Assembly: GCF_013378055.1 (NCBI RefSeq)
Contig: NZ_CP051130.1
Span: forward strand, 310,001 to 374,000
Length of the DNA: 64,000 nt
Source: Parasphingopyxis sp. CP4
GTDB taxonomy: Bacteria; Pseudomonadota; Alphaproteobacteria; Sphingomonadales; Sphingomonadaceae
Direction: 5' to 3'
Part shown: one piece after another, positions 45,333 through 54,285 of the stretch
Layout: each line of letters opens with the position of its first letter
How positions within the stretch are numbered: the stretch's first letter is position 1
The notes under the pieces: model-generated
Database searches by the model: none
What the model saw: the letters and a program-made list of their open reading frames with translations, nothing else
What the model was told of the DNA's origin: nothing
Translations under genes and position numbers: made by a program

Positions 45333-47078
45333 ATGAGCTTTACGCCACCGGTTACCGAACAACGCTTTGTGCTCGAACATATCGCGGGCATAGCCGACCT
45401 TGCCGCCAGCGATCGTTTTGCCGACGCTACCGGTGATATGGTCGATGCGATTCTCGATGGCGCCGGCCAACTTGCAGCAGGCGAATGGGCGCCATTGAAC
45501 CGGATCGGCGATACCGAAGGTGCAAAGCTCACCGAAGACGGCGTGGTGATGCCCGATGGCTATCGCGATGCCTATCAAGCCTATGTTGAGGGTGGCTGGG
45601 GCACCATTGCCGCGCCGTCAGATTTTGGCGGGCAGGGCATGCCCTTCAGCCTCGCTGCCTCGATCCTGGAATCCCTTGGATCCGCGAATATGGCGTTCAG
45701 CCTGTGCCCGATGCTCAGCGTCGGCGCGATCGAGGCGCTGACGCATCACGGCAGTCCTGAGCTGCAAGCGGCCTATCTGCCCAAATTGTCGACCGGCGAA
45801 TGGACCGGGACCATGAACCTGACCGAGCCGCAAGCCGGCTCTGATGTTGGCGCGCTGAAATCCAAAGCCGAGCCAGCTGAGGACGGCAGCTGGCGTATCA
45901 AGGGCCAGAAAATCTACATCACCTTTGGCGAACATGATCTGGCCGAGAACACGATCCACCTCGTGCTCGCACGAACGCCAGGTGCGCCGGAAGGGACCAA
46001 GGGGATCTCGCTTTTCCTCGTGCCGCGTTACCGGCTTGATGAGAATGGCGCACCGGGCGAATTCAATGATGCGCGGGCCGTTTCGATTGAGCACAAGCTC
46101 GGGATCCATGCATCGCCGACCTGTGTCATGTCCTTTGGCGACGATGACGATTGCCATGGCTGGCTGATTGGCCCGGAAAATGGCGGCATGCGAGCGATGT
46201 TCACAATGATGAATAATGCACGGCTCAATGTTGGGCTCCAAGGCGTGCAGATTGGCGAACGGGCGACCCAACAGGCCGTCACCTTTGCCCGGGAGCGTAT
46301 TCAATCGGCGCGGGCTGGTGGCGAAACGCGCGATCCCGTCGCTATTGTCGAGCATCCCGATGTGCGCCGCATGCTGATGCGGATGAAAGCGTCGACAATG
46401 GCGATCCGCGCGCTGGTCTATTATGCCGCCGGTCAGGTCGATGCGGCGACGCTTGGTGATGAAGATGCCAAGGCGCGCGCCGAAGTGTTGACGCCGCTGG
46501 CCAAGGCATATGGAACGGATATCGGTTGCGAAGTCGCCAGCCTTGGTGTGCAGGTTCATGGCGGCATGGGCTTTGTCGAAGAAACCGGGGCCGCCCAATA
46601 TTATCGCGATATCCGCATCGCGCCGATCTACGAAGGCACTAATGGCATTCAGGCGGCCGATCTGGTCGGACGCAAGCTGCGCATGCAGGGCGGTGAGGCG
46701 GTGGCCTCACTGCTCAGTGATATTGCGAACGGTGCTGAGGGCGAAACCGGGTTGGCGCAGCTCGCAGCCGATTGTGAAGCCGTGGTCAATTGGCTGAGTT
46801 CCGGTCAGGCCAGCGTCGATGATCAGCTTGCTGCAAGCTATCCGTTTCTCACCATGTTGTCGGTGGCCACCTGCGGTTGGCTCATGGCCCGGCAGCATCG
46901 TGTTGCGCTGGAGCAGATGCAGAACGGGGCAGGGGATAGCGAATTTCTCAAGATGAAGATCGCTGCTGCGCGCTTCTATCTGGATCAGGTGGTTCCGGAA
47001 GCCGGTGGTTTGAAGTCGGCGGCAATGGCCAAGGCTGACATCCTCTATTCCATAGACGATGAGACATTCGCCGCCTGA
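45333..47078 (+). CDS. Acyl-CoA dehydrogenase with C-terminal extension
   Basis: Start at the ATG at 45333, giving 581 residues. It belongs to the long FadE-like/DmdC-like group with an extra N-terminal helix set and a C-terminal domain beyond the ~380-residue core. FAD motifs are TGTMNLTEPQAGSDVGAL and HGGMGFVEETGAAQYYRDIRIAPIYEGTNGIQ, whose Glu is the catalytic base. It dehydrogenates an acyl-CoA to the enoyl-CoA; DMSP-related 3-methylthiopropionyl-CoA is one known substrate of this group, but beta-oxidation of fatty acids is equally possible. Confidence 0.93.
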   Translation: MSFTPPVTEQRFVLEHIAGIADLAASDRFADATGDMVDAILDGAGQLAAGEWAPLNRIGDTEGAKLTEDGVVMPDGYRDAYQAYVEGGWGTIAAPSDFGGQGMPFSLAASILESLGSANMAFSLCPMLSVGAIEALTHHGSPELQAAYLPKLSTGEWTGTMNLTEPQAGSDVGALKSKAEPAEDGSWRIKGQKIYITFGEHDLAENTIHLVLARTPGAPEGTKGISLFLVPRYRLDENGAPGEFNDARAVSIEHKLGIHASPTCVMSFGDDDDCHGWLIGPENGGMRAMFTMMNNARLNVGLQGVQIGERATQQAVTFARERIQSARAGGETRDPVAIVEHPDVRRMLMRMKASTMAIRALVYYAAGQVDAATLGDEDAKARAEVLTPLAKAYGTDIGCEVASLGVQVHGGMGFVEETGAAQYYRDIRIAPIYEGTNGIQAADLVGRKLRMQGGEAVASLLSDIANGAEGETGLAQLAADCEAVVNWLSSGQASVDDQLAASYPFLTMLSVATCGWLMARQHRVALEQMQNGAGDSEFLKMKIAAARFYLDQVVPEAGGLKSAAMAKADILYSIDDETFAA

Positions 47079-47114
47079 GCGCGAACGCAGTCAATTGAAT
47101 TCTTGGAGTTGTGG

Positions 47115-47462
47115 CTAGGCCGTTTCGCGGTCCAGCAGGTCAGCGGTATCGAGACCGAGTCGTTCGATATGGCGGACGATCCTCGGCCATTCTTCCTTGA
47201 GGAAGGTGCTGCGTTCCCGCGTCTTTAGCTTTTCTGATGCGCCATTGGCGACAAACATCCCGACGCCACGACGTACCACTACGATCCCATCATCCTGGAA
47301 AGTTTGATAGGCTTTCGCAACGGTTAGCGGGTTCGCACCTTCGTCCGCCGCAAAGGCGCGGACAGAGGGAAGCGGGTCCCCATCGCCATAGCGACCATCG
47401 AGAATGGCTGCGGCAATCTTCTCGCGCAGCTTGAGATATACGGGCTGTTCTGCTTTAGACAT
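47115..47462 (-). CDS. GntR family regulator, YtrA subfamily
   Basis: A 115-residue regulator beginning MSKAEQPVYLKLREKIAAAI at the ATG at 47462. The winged helix (about 10-75) contains LPSVRAFAADEGANPLTVAKAYQTFQDDGIVVVRRGVGMFV. The C-terminal part is only a short pair of helices, the YtrA layout. Unlike usual YtrA genes, no ABC transporter follows. The promoter at 47471-47498 sits so close that the message has almost no leader, and a palindrome overlaps the promoter, suggesting autorepression. Confidence 0.9.
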   Translation of the reverse strand: MSKAEQPVYLKLREKIAAAILDGRYGDGDPLPSVRAFAADEGANPLTVAKAYQTFQDDGIVVVRRGVGMFVANGASEKLKTRERSTFLKEEWPRIVRHIERLGLDTADLLDRETA

Positions 47463-47470
47463 TGCGCTAT

Positions 47471-47498
47471 AGTGTAGTAAAACACTGTGGCGCGTCAA
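47471..47498 (-). promoter_or_regulatory. Promoter and palindrome of the gntR gene; near-leaderless transcript
   Basis: Minus-strand TTGACG (47493-47498) and TACACT (47471-47476) are 16 bases apart. Transcription would begin around 47464, 0-3 bases from the A of the ATG at 47462. An inverted repeat AGTGT (47471-47475)/ACACT (47482-47486) covers the -10 box and part of the spacer, so a bound repressor would block polymerase. No ribosome site precedes the ATG, in line with leaderless translation. Confidence 0.5.
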
Positions 47499-47528
47499 GG
47501 GGTGAGCAAGAATTATTTCGATTTGCCG

Positions 47529-48110
47529 CTATTCAGGCGTCCAATCGCTCACCACAGCATCGCGTTCGGGCCGCGGTCGTTCTTTGAGTTCCGCACCGGC
47601 GGTGCCGACATAGATGAAGCCGGCGATCTTTTCGGGCGCCTCGCCAAAGGCATCACGCACCGCGTCTGAATAGGCCGCCCATCCGGTCAGCCAGCCGCCG
47701 ACATAGCCATGGGCATGCACTGCCGCGAGCAGGTTGAAACAGGCGGCACCGGTGGAAAGTTCCTGCTCCCAAAGCGGAATCTTGCTGCTGGATTTCGGGC
47801 TGTGCAGGGCGACGATGAGAGTCGGTGCCTGATGCGCAAACTGGTCAATGGCCTCGACTTCCAGCTTTCCCGGCTGTTCTCGGTCGATCTGGTATGCCGC
47901 ATGCAGAATTTCGGCAAAGCGTGATCGTTGTGCCGCGTCGACTACAACAAACCGCCACGGGGCAAGTTTGCCATGATCGGGTGTGCGCATCGCGATATCG
48001 AGAATCTGTTGCAATTCTGCGGGTTGCGGGCCGGGAGCGACCATGTCGCGCGGGCGTGATGAGCGCCGGGTGGCCAGAAAATCGAGCGGGGTGGAGAGAT
48101 CATTGAACAT
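47529..48110 (-). CDS. Nitroreductase family protein
   Basis: Start set at 48110, with AGGAG nine bases upstream; 193 residues. An FMN-dependent flavoprotein with the typical opening LDFLATRRSSRPRDMVAPG and the GKLAPWRFVVVDA segment that binds FMN phosphate. This short group resembles YdjA-type minimal nitroreductases. It reduces nitro groups or quinone-like compounds with NAD(P)H; the physiological substrate is unknown. It lies 66 bases upstream of gntR on the opposite side of that promoter, on the same strand. Confidence 0.92.
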   Translation of the reverse strand: MFNDLSTPLDFLATRRSSRPRDMVAPGPQPAELQQILDIAMRTPDHGKLAPWRFVVVDAAQRSRFAEILHAAYQIDREQPGKLEVEAIDQFAHQAPTLIVALHSPKSSSKIPLWEQELSTGAACFNLLAAVHAHGYVGGWLTGWAAYSDAVRDAFGEAPEKIAGFIYVGTAGAELKERPRPERDAVVSDWTPE

Positions 48111-48245
48111 GGCTGTTGCTCCTAGCATCCGCGGCTAATTGTGCCAGCCCCTTCACAGCGGGGATTTCGACGCTAGTCTGCGCCGCCATAACAAGCGCCC
48201 CCATAAAATGCAGGCGCGCCCATAGAGTTCTGAGGGGAATCTATC

Positions 48246-49889
48246 GTGACAGAGTTGAAAGATATTGCCTTGTGGAATCAGGGCGATTGGATCGCGGGCA
48301 TCGCTTCCATCGTGCTGATTATGTTCCTGGCACTGGGCGCGTATGCGGTCACCAGGCCGCAACCGGAAGTGGGTGGTCATCCTAAAGGATTGTACATCCT
48401 CTTCTTTGCCGAAATGTGGGAACGTTTCTCCTATTACGGCATGCGGGCTCTGTTGATTTTCTATCTCACGCAACATTGGCTGTTCAATGATAGTGCATCC
48501 AATATCGTTTACGGCGCTTATGTCAGTCTCGTATACATTACCCCTGTGCTTGGCGGCTGGCTGGCCGATCGGTATCTCGGCCAGCGGAAAGCGGTCCTGT
48601 TCGGTGCGATCTTGCTGACCTTCGGCCATTTCTTAATGGCGTTTGAAGGGACGGGTGGGCAGAATGATCCGACCATCAATATCTTCTGGCTGGCGCTGTC
48701 CTTCATTATCGTTGGTTCAGGCTTTCTGAAGGCCAATATTTCGGTGATTGTTGGGCAGCTTTATCCGCGCACCGACGTCCGCCGCGATGGTGCTTACACC
48801 ATTTTCTACATGGGCATTAATGTTGGTGCCGCCATCGGTACAATTATCGCTGGCTATCTCGGCGTTACCCTCGGTTGGTCCTATGGCTTTGGCGCTGCAG
48901 GTATCGGCATGTTGCTTGGCCTGATTGTCTTCATTCTGGGTAAGCCGCTGCTACTTGGGCAGGGCGAAGCACCGGCTCCGCTTGCCAGAGGTACTGAGTT
49001 TTCCCTCTATGGCGTCGGTATTGCAGCCATCGGCGTAATGTGGGTGCTGATTCAATATCAGTCGGTCGTCGGCGGATTGATGTTGATTTCCGGCCTCGCA
49101 CTGCTGGGTTATGTCCTCTACGAGGCATTCAAGCTTGAAAAAGAACCGCGCGAACGCCTGTTCGCTATTCTTTTCCTGATCGCGCTACAGCCCCTTTTCT
49201 GGGGATTGTTCGAGCAGGCGGGCGGTTCGCTCAATCTGTTCACCGATCGCTTTGTCGACCTTCAGGGCGTTCCGGCCCCGATCTTCCAGTCGATCAATCC
49301 AATTTACATAATTGTGCTTGCACCGATATTCGCATGGCTTTGGACTTTTCTTGGCAAGCGAGGACTCGAACCGTCGACACCTGCGAAGTTCGGACTTGGT
49401 CTGATGCAACTGGGTTTCGGATTCCTTGTCCTCGTATGGGGCGCGGCGTCCGTTCCCGCGGGAACACTGGTTCCGGTGATCTTCCTGTTCGGCATCTACT
49501 TGTTCCACACCACTGGCGAGCTGTGTTTGTCGCCGGTTGGTCTGAGCGCCATGAACCGGTTGTCGCCGCGACACCTGGCCAGCCTCATCATGGGAGCATG
49601 GTTCTTTGCAACGGCTGGCGGCAACTATGTTGCTGGCATGATCGGTGCGGCGACCGGCGGCGAGGACGGAGCAATGACACGCGAGGCTACCATGTCGATT
49701 TATCTACAGATCGGCTGGATCGCGATTGGCGTTGGCGTCGTAGTCATCCTGATTTCCCGCTTCGTCAAACGGTGGATGCATCTCGACAGTCTTTCCGATG
49801 ACAATGTCGGCGACGACATGCTCGGTCAGTCCGAACTCGCTCAGCCTGATGCGGCTGGCATCGATACCTCGGGAGAAGTCCGTTCATGA
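48246..49889 (+). CDS. Proton-dependent oligopeptide transporter (POT/PTR family)
   Basis: A 547-residue membrane protein with about fourteen helices. It starts at GTG behind GGGGAA. POT signatures are EMWERFSYYGMRALLIFYL in helix 1, where the ExxER motif couples protons, and FYMGINVGAAIGTIIAGYLG in helix 5. It imports di- and tripeptides with protons. The following amidohydrolase gene overlaps its stop by four bases, and two more genes follow closely, so peptide uptake and hydrolysis appear to be encoded together. Confidence 0.95.
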   Translation: MTELKDIALWNQGDWIAGIASIVLIMFLALGAYAVTRPQPEVGGHPKGLYILFFAEMWERFSYYGMRALLIFYLTQHWLFNDSASNIVYGAYVSLVYITPVLGGWLADRYLGQRKAVLFGAILLTFGHFLMAFEGTGGQNDPTINIFWLALSFIIVGSGFLKANISVIVGQLYPRTDVRRDGAYTIFYMGINVGAAIGTIIAGYLGVTLGWSYGFGAAGIGMLLGLIVFILGKPLLLGQGEAPAPLARGTEFSLYGVGIAAIGVMWVLIQYQSVVGGLMLISGLALLGYVLYEAFKLEKEPRERLFAILFLIALQPLFWGLFEQAGGSLNLFTDRFVDLQGVPAPIFQSINPIYIIVLAPIFAWLWTFLGKRGLEPSTPAKFGLGLMQLGFGFLVLVWGAASVPAGTLVPVIFLFGIYLFHTTGELCLSPVGLSAMNRLSPRHLASLIMGAWFFATAGGNYVAGMIGAATGGEDGAMTREATMSIYLQIGWIAIGVGVVVILISRFVKRWMHLDSLSDDNVGDDMLGQSELAQPDAAGIDTSGEVRS

Positions 49890-51298
49890 TGAAACCTGCT
49901 TTCCTGCTGGCGGCAGTGCTGGCGTTATTCGGATGCGCCACCACTGGTAGCCAAAGCGCCAGCAACAGCACCGCCGCCCAGGAACGCGATACGGTCTCGG
50001 CCTTTGATCCAGACCCGTTTCCATCGACCTACCGGCCCTATCCCGGCCGCCCGACAGTTATCCAGGGCGCGACCATCTATGATGGCGAAGGGGGCCGGAT
50101 CGATAATGGCATGGTCTATTTCGCCGATGGGCGCATTCAGGCCGTAGCCCAAACGCTCGAGGTGCCCGCAGGCGCCACGGTCGTGGACGGCACCGGGCTT
50201 TGGGTGACGCCGGGTATCATCGATATCCATAGCCATCTCGGCAACTATCCGACGCCGAGCGTCGCTGCTCATCAGGACGGCAATGAGATTACCGGCAACA
50301 ATACAGCCAATGTCTGGACCGAACATAGCGTTTGGCCACAGGATCCAGGCTTTAGCCGGGCACTGGCCAATGGCGGCGTAACGACGCTGAACATCCTGCC
50401 GGGCTCTGCCAACCTCTTCGGTGGACGATCGGTGACGCTGCGCAACGTGCCCGCTCGTACCATGCAGGCCATGAAATTCCCGGACGCACCTTATGGTCTC
50501 AAAATGGCCTGTGGTGAAAACCCGAAGCGGGTCTATGGCGGACGCAACCAAACGCCCGGCAGCCGCATGGCGAATATCGCCGTGGCGCGTCAGGCGTGGA
50601 TCGATGCTCAGCGCTATCAACGGCAATGGGAGAATTACCGGGAGAATGGCGGAACGCCGCCAGCGCGCAATTTGCGCCACGAAACTCTGGCAGGCGTGAT
50701 GGCAGGCGAAATCCTCGTCCATAATCACTGCTATCGCGCGGACGAGATGGCGATCATGATGGATATGGCCGAGGAGTTTGGATACAGCATCTCAACCTTC
50801 CAGCACGCTGTTGAAGCCTATAAGATTCCTGACCTGCTCCGCGAAAATGGCGTCTGTTCGGCAATGTGGGCTGACTGGTGGGGCTTCAAGATGGAAGCTT
50901 ATGACACCGTCAACGAAAATATCCCGATGGTCCATAATGGCGGGGCCTGCGCGATCGTCCATTCAGATGACGAGAACCAGATACAAAGATTGAATCAGGA
51001 AGCGGCCAAGGCGCTCGCCGATGGACGTAGAGCAGGAATCGACATCAGCGATGCTGAGGCCTGGCAGTGGCTGTCCATCAATCCGGCGCGCGCGCTGGGT
51101 ATCGATGATCAGACCGGTAGCCTGGTGAACGGCAAGCGCGCCGATCTCGTCTTGTGGAATGGCGATCCGTTCAGTGTTTATACGCGGCCACAAATGGTCT
51201 GGATCGACGGCGCCTTGCTCTACGATATGAACAATCCAGAATTGCGGCCGATTTCCGATTTCGAGCTCGGCCAGCCAAGCGAGGGGAGCGTCCGATGA
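49886..51298 (+). CDS. Metal-dependent amidohydrolase lipoprotein
   Basis: A 470-residue amidohydrolase-superfamily protein. A lipobox (LFGC, Cys about 18) predicts lipidation outside the cytoplasm. Metal ligands are visible: HxH in IDIHSHLG, His in ILVHNHCYRADE, His in STFQHAVEAYK and Asp in IVHSDDENQ, followed by the ADLVLWNGDPF C-terminus. Hydrolysis of a peptide or amide bond is likely, since it is encoded right behind a POT peptide transporter. It is the catalytically complete member of a tandem pair with the next gene. Confidence 0.9.
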   Translation: MMKPAFLLAAVLALFGCATTGSQSASNSTAAQERDTVSAFDPDPFPSTYRPYPGRPTVIQGATIYDGEGGRIDNGMVYFADGRIQAVAQTLEVPAGATVVDGTGLWVTPGIIDIHSHLGNYPTPSVAAHQDGNEITGNNTANVWTEHSVWPQDPGFSRALANGGVTTLNILPGSANLFGGRSVTLRNVPARTMQAMKFPDAPYGLKMACGENPKRVYGGRNQTPGSRMANIAVARQAWIDAQRYQRQWENYRENGGTPPARNLRHETLAGVMAGEILVHNHCYRADEMAIMMDMAEEFGYSISTFQHAVEAYKIPDLLRENGVCSAMWADWWGFKMEAYDTVNENIPMVHNGGACAIVHSDDENQIQRLNQEAAKALADGRRAGIDISDAEAWQWLSINPARALGIDDQTGSLVNGKRADLVLWNGDPFSVYTRPQMVWIDGALLYDMNNPELRPISDFELGQPSEGSVR

Positions 51299-52596
51299 AA
51301 AAGCTTCTCGCTCTCGCCTGTGCCGCATTCATGGCACTTCCAGCCGCCGCACAAACGCTTGCTATCACGGGCGGCACTGTCGTTATCGGTGATGGGTCTG
51401 AACCCATTCCGGGTGGCACGGTCGTCGTGCGCAATGGTCGTGTGGTTGCCGCCGGTTCCAATGTTTCAATTCCTGCCGGAGCGCAAACTGTTGATGCGAC
51501 TGGCCAATGGGTGACGCCGGGTATTGTCGGCGGCTTTACACGCCTTGGCCTGGTCGAAGTATCGGCCGTCAGCGAAACCAATGATGTTTCCGCCGCTGAA
51601 TCCGAATTCAGTGCTGGGCTAGATGTGGTCCCGGCTATCAATCCATTGGCGGCTTCCATCGCTGTCAATCGGGCTGGTGGCATCACCCGCGCCGTTGTTG
51701 CGCCGGGAACGAGCGGCGCGATCTTTGGCGGGCAGGGTGCAATCATCGATCTGGGTGCGGACATGGATGCGATCATGCGTCCGCGCGCATTCCAATTTGT
51801 CGAGCTTGGCGAACGCGGTGCCGCGCGCGCCGGAGGCAGCCGTTCGGCCAGTTTTGCGACATTTCGCAATGCACTGGATCAGGCACAGCTCTACGCGCGC
51901 AATCCGGCTGGTTATGGTGGGCGATCGGCCGATTCCTTGCTGAATCGCGTTGATGCGGCTGCGCTGGTTCCGGTCGTTCAGGGCACTGTGCCGCTGATCG
52001 TCCATGTCGAACAGGCGCGTGATATACTGAATGTGATTGCGCTCCGCGAAGATTATCCGCGGCTGCGGCTAATTCTGGTTGGAGTGAGCGAAGGATGGAC
52101 CGTGGCATCGCAATTGGCGGCGGCTAATGTTCCCGTCATCGCTTCCGCGCTTAATGATCTTCCCGCCGAGTTTGAACAGCTCGCGGCGACCCAGTCCAAT
52201 ATCGGGCGGATGAGAGCAGCCGGCGTGCAGGTAGCGATTGGGATGATCGATGATCGCGACGCGCATCAGATCCGCTATTCAACGCAGTACGCCGGTAACC
52301 TCGTGGCATTGGGCCGCGTTCCCGGTGCGACTGGACTAAGCTGGGGCGAGGCATTCGCCGCGATCAGTTCCTGGCCAGCCGAAATTATGGGCCTTGGCAA
52401 TGAGATCGGATCGCTGCGGCCTGGACGGCGCGCTGACGTAGTGATCTGGGATGGAGATCCGCTGGAGCTGAGCTCCAATGTGGATGTGGTCCTGATCGAT
52501 GGCGTGCAGCAGCCGCTGACATCGCGGCAAACACGCTTGCGCGATCGCTATCTGTCGATCGACGAACGGGAATTGCCCCAAGCGTATGAATGGTAG
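51295..52596 (+). CDS. Amidohydrolase-like protein lacking key metal ligands
   Basis: 433 residues from the ATG at 51295, which overlaps the preceding stop (ATGA). A signal peptide (MKKLLALACAAFMALPAAAQ) directs export. The beta-sandwich parts are well kept (VTPGI at about 75 and RADVVIWDGDPLELSS near the end), but the barrel motif that should read DxHxH is GGFTRLG, so the first metal site is gone. One His in LIVHVEQA remains, and the next expected His is Ser/Glu in GVSEGW. It probably cannot hydrolyse alone and may partner the upstream enzyme. Confidence 0.88.
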   Translation: MKKLLALACAAFMALPAAAQTLAITGGTVVIGDGSEPIPGGTVVVRNGRVVAAGSNVSIPAGAQTVDATGQWVTPGIVGGFTRLGLVEVSAVSETNDVSAAESEFSAGLDVVPAINPLAASIAVNRAGGITRAVVAPGTSGAIFGGQGAIIDLGADMDAIMRPRAFQFVELGERGAARAGGSRSASFATFRNALDQAQLYARNPAGYGGRSADSLLNRVDAAALVPVVQGTVPLIVHVEQARDILNVIALREDYPRLRLILVGVSEGWTVASQLAAANVPVIASALNDLPAEFEQLAATQSNIGRMRAAGVQVAIGMIDDRDAHQIRYSTQYAGNLVALGRVPGATGLSWGEAFAAISSWPAEIMGLGNEIGSLRPGRRADVVIWDGDPLELSSNVDVVLIDGVQQPLTSRQTRLRDRYLSIDERELPQAYEW

Positions 52597-52603
52597 CTGA
52601 GAT

Positions 52604-53296
52604 ATGAGCCCTCTGACCCTGTTGATCATCGCCACCGTGGCATTTGTCGGAAGTCATTTCCTGATGTCGCATCCGCTCCGCGCCGCATTGGTCGGGCGCA
52701 TGGGCGAGACTGGTTTTCTCGGCTTCTATTCGCTGGTGTCGCTGGTCACGCTGGGCTGGATGGTGTGGGTCGCATGGACGATGCCGGCGATGGCGCCCTA
52801 TTGGGTGGCACCGCCTTGGTTCTTTGCATGGGCAGCGCCCGTCCTGATGTTGATTGCCAGCATCCTGTTGGTGGGATCCAATATCGGTAATCCGGCTTTT
52901 CCGGATCCGTCTGGAAAGGCGGAGATTGTGCGGCCGGCAACCGGCGTTTTTGCAATTACGCGGCATCCGATGAACTGGGCGTTCATTATCTGGGCCTTGA
53001 CCCATATTGCGCTGAGCGGGAGCCCGATGAATCTTGTGGTTGCGAGCGGCATTCTCGTGCTGACATTTTTCGGCTCGCTGCTTCAGGACAAGAAGAAGGA
53101 AGCGCTGCTCGGCGATGCCTGGCAAGGCTGGGAAGCGCGAACCTCCTTCATTCCCTTTGGCGCGATCGCCAAAGGCCGTGTCCCGCTAAGCGCTGCCTGG
53201 CCCGGATTCATTCCGTTGATTGGCGGGATCATACTGTGGGTGGCCGCCAGCTATTTCCATACCATGTTGGTTGGCGTCTGGGCCTGGACCGCTTAA
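52604..53296 (+). CDS. NnrU family membrane protein
   Basis: A 230-residue protein with about six or seven hydrophobic helices. Family motifs are [22 protein letters not shown] at the start, [14 protein letters not shown]-like [18 protein letters not shown] in the middle, and a conserved His in LTHIALSG. NnrU is linked to nitric oxide/denitrification gene clusters in some species and resembles isoprenylcysteine methyltransferase-like folds; its role here is unknown. It begins seven bases after the second amidohydrolase stop, as the last gene of the peptide operon. Confidence 0.9.
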   Translation: MSPLTLLIIATVAFVGSHFLMSHPLRAALVGRMGETGFLGFYSLVSLVTLGWMVWVAWTMPAMAPYWVAPPWFFAWAAPVLMLIASILLVGSNIGNPAFPDPSGKAEIVRPATGVFAITRHPMNWAFIIWALTHIALSGSPMNLVVASGILVLTFFGSLLQDKKKEALLGDAWQGWEARTSFIPFGAIAKGRVPLSAAWPGFIPLIGGIILWVAASYFHTMLVGVWAWTA

Positions 53297-54285
53297 ATCC
53301 GCACCATCTTCATCATCGGTTCGTGATAGCGCGGCCCTGCTGTTTCGCCAGCCGGTGCAGCGGCGTCGAGCTTTGCCAGATCGTCATCACTGAGCGACAC
53401 ATCCGCTGACGCCATGGAATCTTCGAGCGTTACGCGGCGTTTCGATCCCGGGATTGGCACAATGTCGTCGCCCTGATGCAAGAGCCAGGCGAGGGCGATT
53501 TGAGCCGGCGAGACGCCATGCGCTTCGGCAATGGTTGTGACGACCGCCACCATCTCCATATTTTTTGCGAAGTTTTCCTCGCTGTAGCGCGGATCGTTCA
53601 GCCGATAATCGCCTTCATCGAGATCGTCTCGCGAGGTGACTTGGCCGGTAAGAAAGCCCCGGCCCAGCGGAGAATAGGGGACAAAACCGATATTGAGTTC
53701 GCGGCAGAGGGGCAGGATCTCTGCTTCCACATCGCGTTCCCAGAGGGAATATTCGGATTGAAGCGCAGCGATGGGGTGGGTGGCGGCGGCCTTGCGAATG
53801 GTATCGGGGCCGGCTTCAGACAGCCCGAGATGACGAACTTTGCCTTCTTCAACCAACCGCGCCATTGCGCCGACCGTTTCTTCGATCGGCACATTGGGGT
53901 CGACCCGATGTTGGTAATAGAGATCGATCGTATCGGTACCGAGCCGCTGGAGTGAACCTTCGCAGGCCCGACGGACATTTTCGGGAGAACTGTCGACGCC
54001 GCGAAATCCCTTTTCATCAAAAGCAAAGCCGAATTTTGTGGCGATTACGAGGCCGTCACGCTTGCCGGCGATGGCTCTGCCCAGAAGTTCTTCATTACGG
54101 TGCGGTCCGTAGACTTCAGCGGTGTCAAAAAAGGTGACGCCGAGTTCGATCGCGCGATCGATAGTGGCGATGGATTCCATTTCGTCGGCCACGCCATACA
54201 TACCCTTGCCGATGCCGGCCATTGGCATGCAGCCAAGGCCAAGGGATGAGACGGTGAGGTCGGTTCCTAAGGTGCGGGTCTTCAT
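53293..54285 (-). CDS. Aldo/keto reductase
   Basis: A 330-residue AKR of the AKR13/YajO-like class. The catalytic tetrad is visible: Asp in [18 protein letters not shown], with Tyr in the same segment, Lys in VIATKFGF and His in [11 protein letters not shown]. The NADPH site is in [11 protein letters not shown] and [14 protein letters not shown]. It reduces carbonyls with NADPH. Its ATG overlaps the stop of the upstream symporter gene by four bases, so the two form an operon. Its stop shares TTAA with the convergent nnrU gene. Confidence 0.94.
   Translation of the reverse strand: MKTRTLGTDLTVSSLGLGCMPMAGIGKGMYGVADEMESIATIDRAIELGVTFFDTAEVYGPHRNEELLGRAIAGKRDGLVIATKFGFAFDEKGFRGVDSSPENVRRACEGSLQRLGTDTIDLYYQHRVDPNVPIEETVGAMARLVEEGKVRHLGLSEAGPDTIRKAAATHPIAALQSEYSLWERDVEAEILPLCRELNIGFVPYSPLGRGFLTGQVTSRDDLDEGDYRLNDPRYSEENFAKNMEMVAVVTTIAEAHGVSPAQIALAWLLHQGDDIVPIPGSKRRVTLEDSMASADVSLSDDDLAKLDAAAPAGETAGPRYHEPMMKMVRI

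Noticed and set aside
45618-46598. 326-residue open frame antisense to the acyl-CoA dehydrogenase
   Set aside because: Mirror-frame shadow of a clearly coding gene with intact FAD and catalytic motifs.
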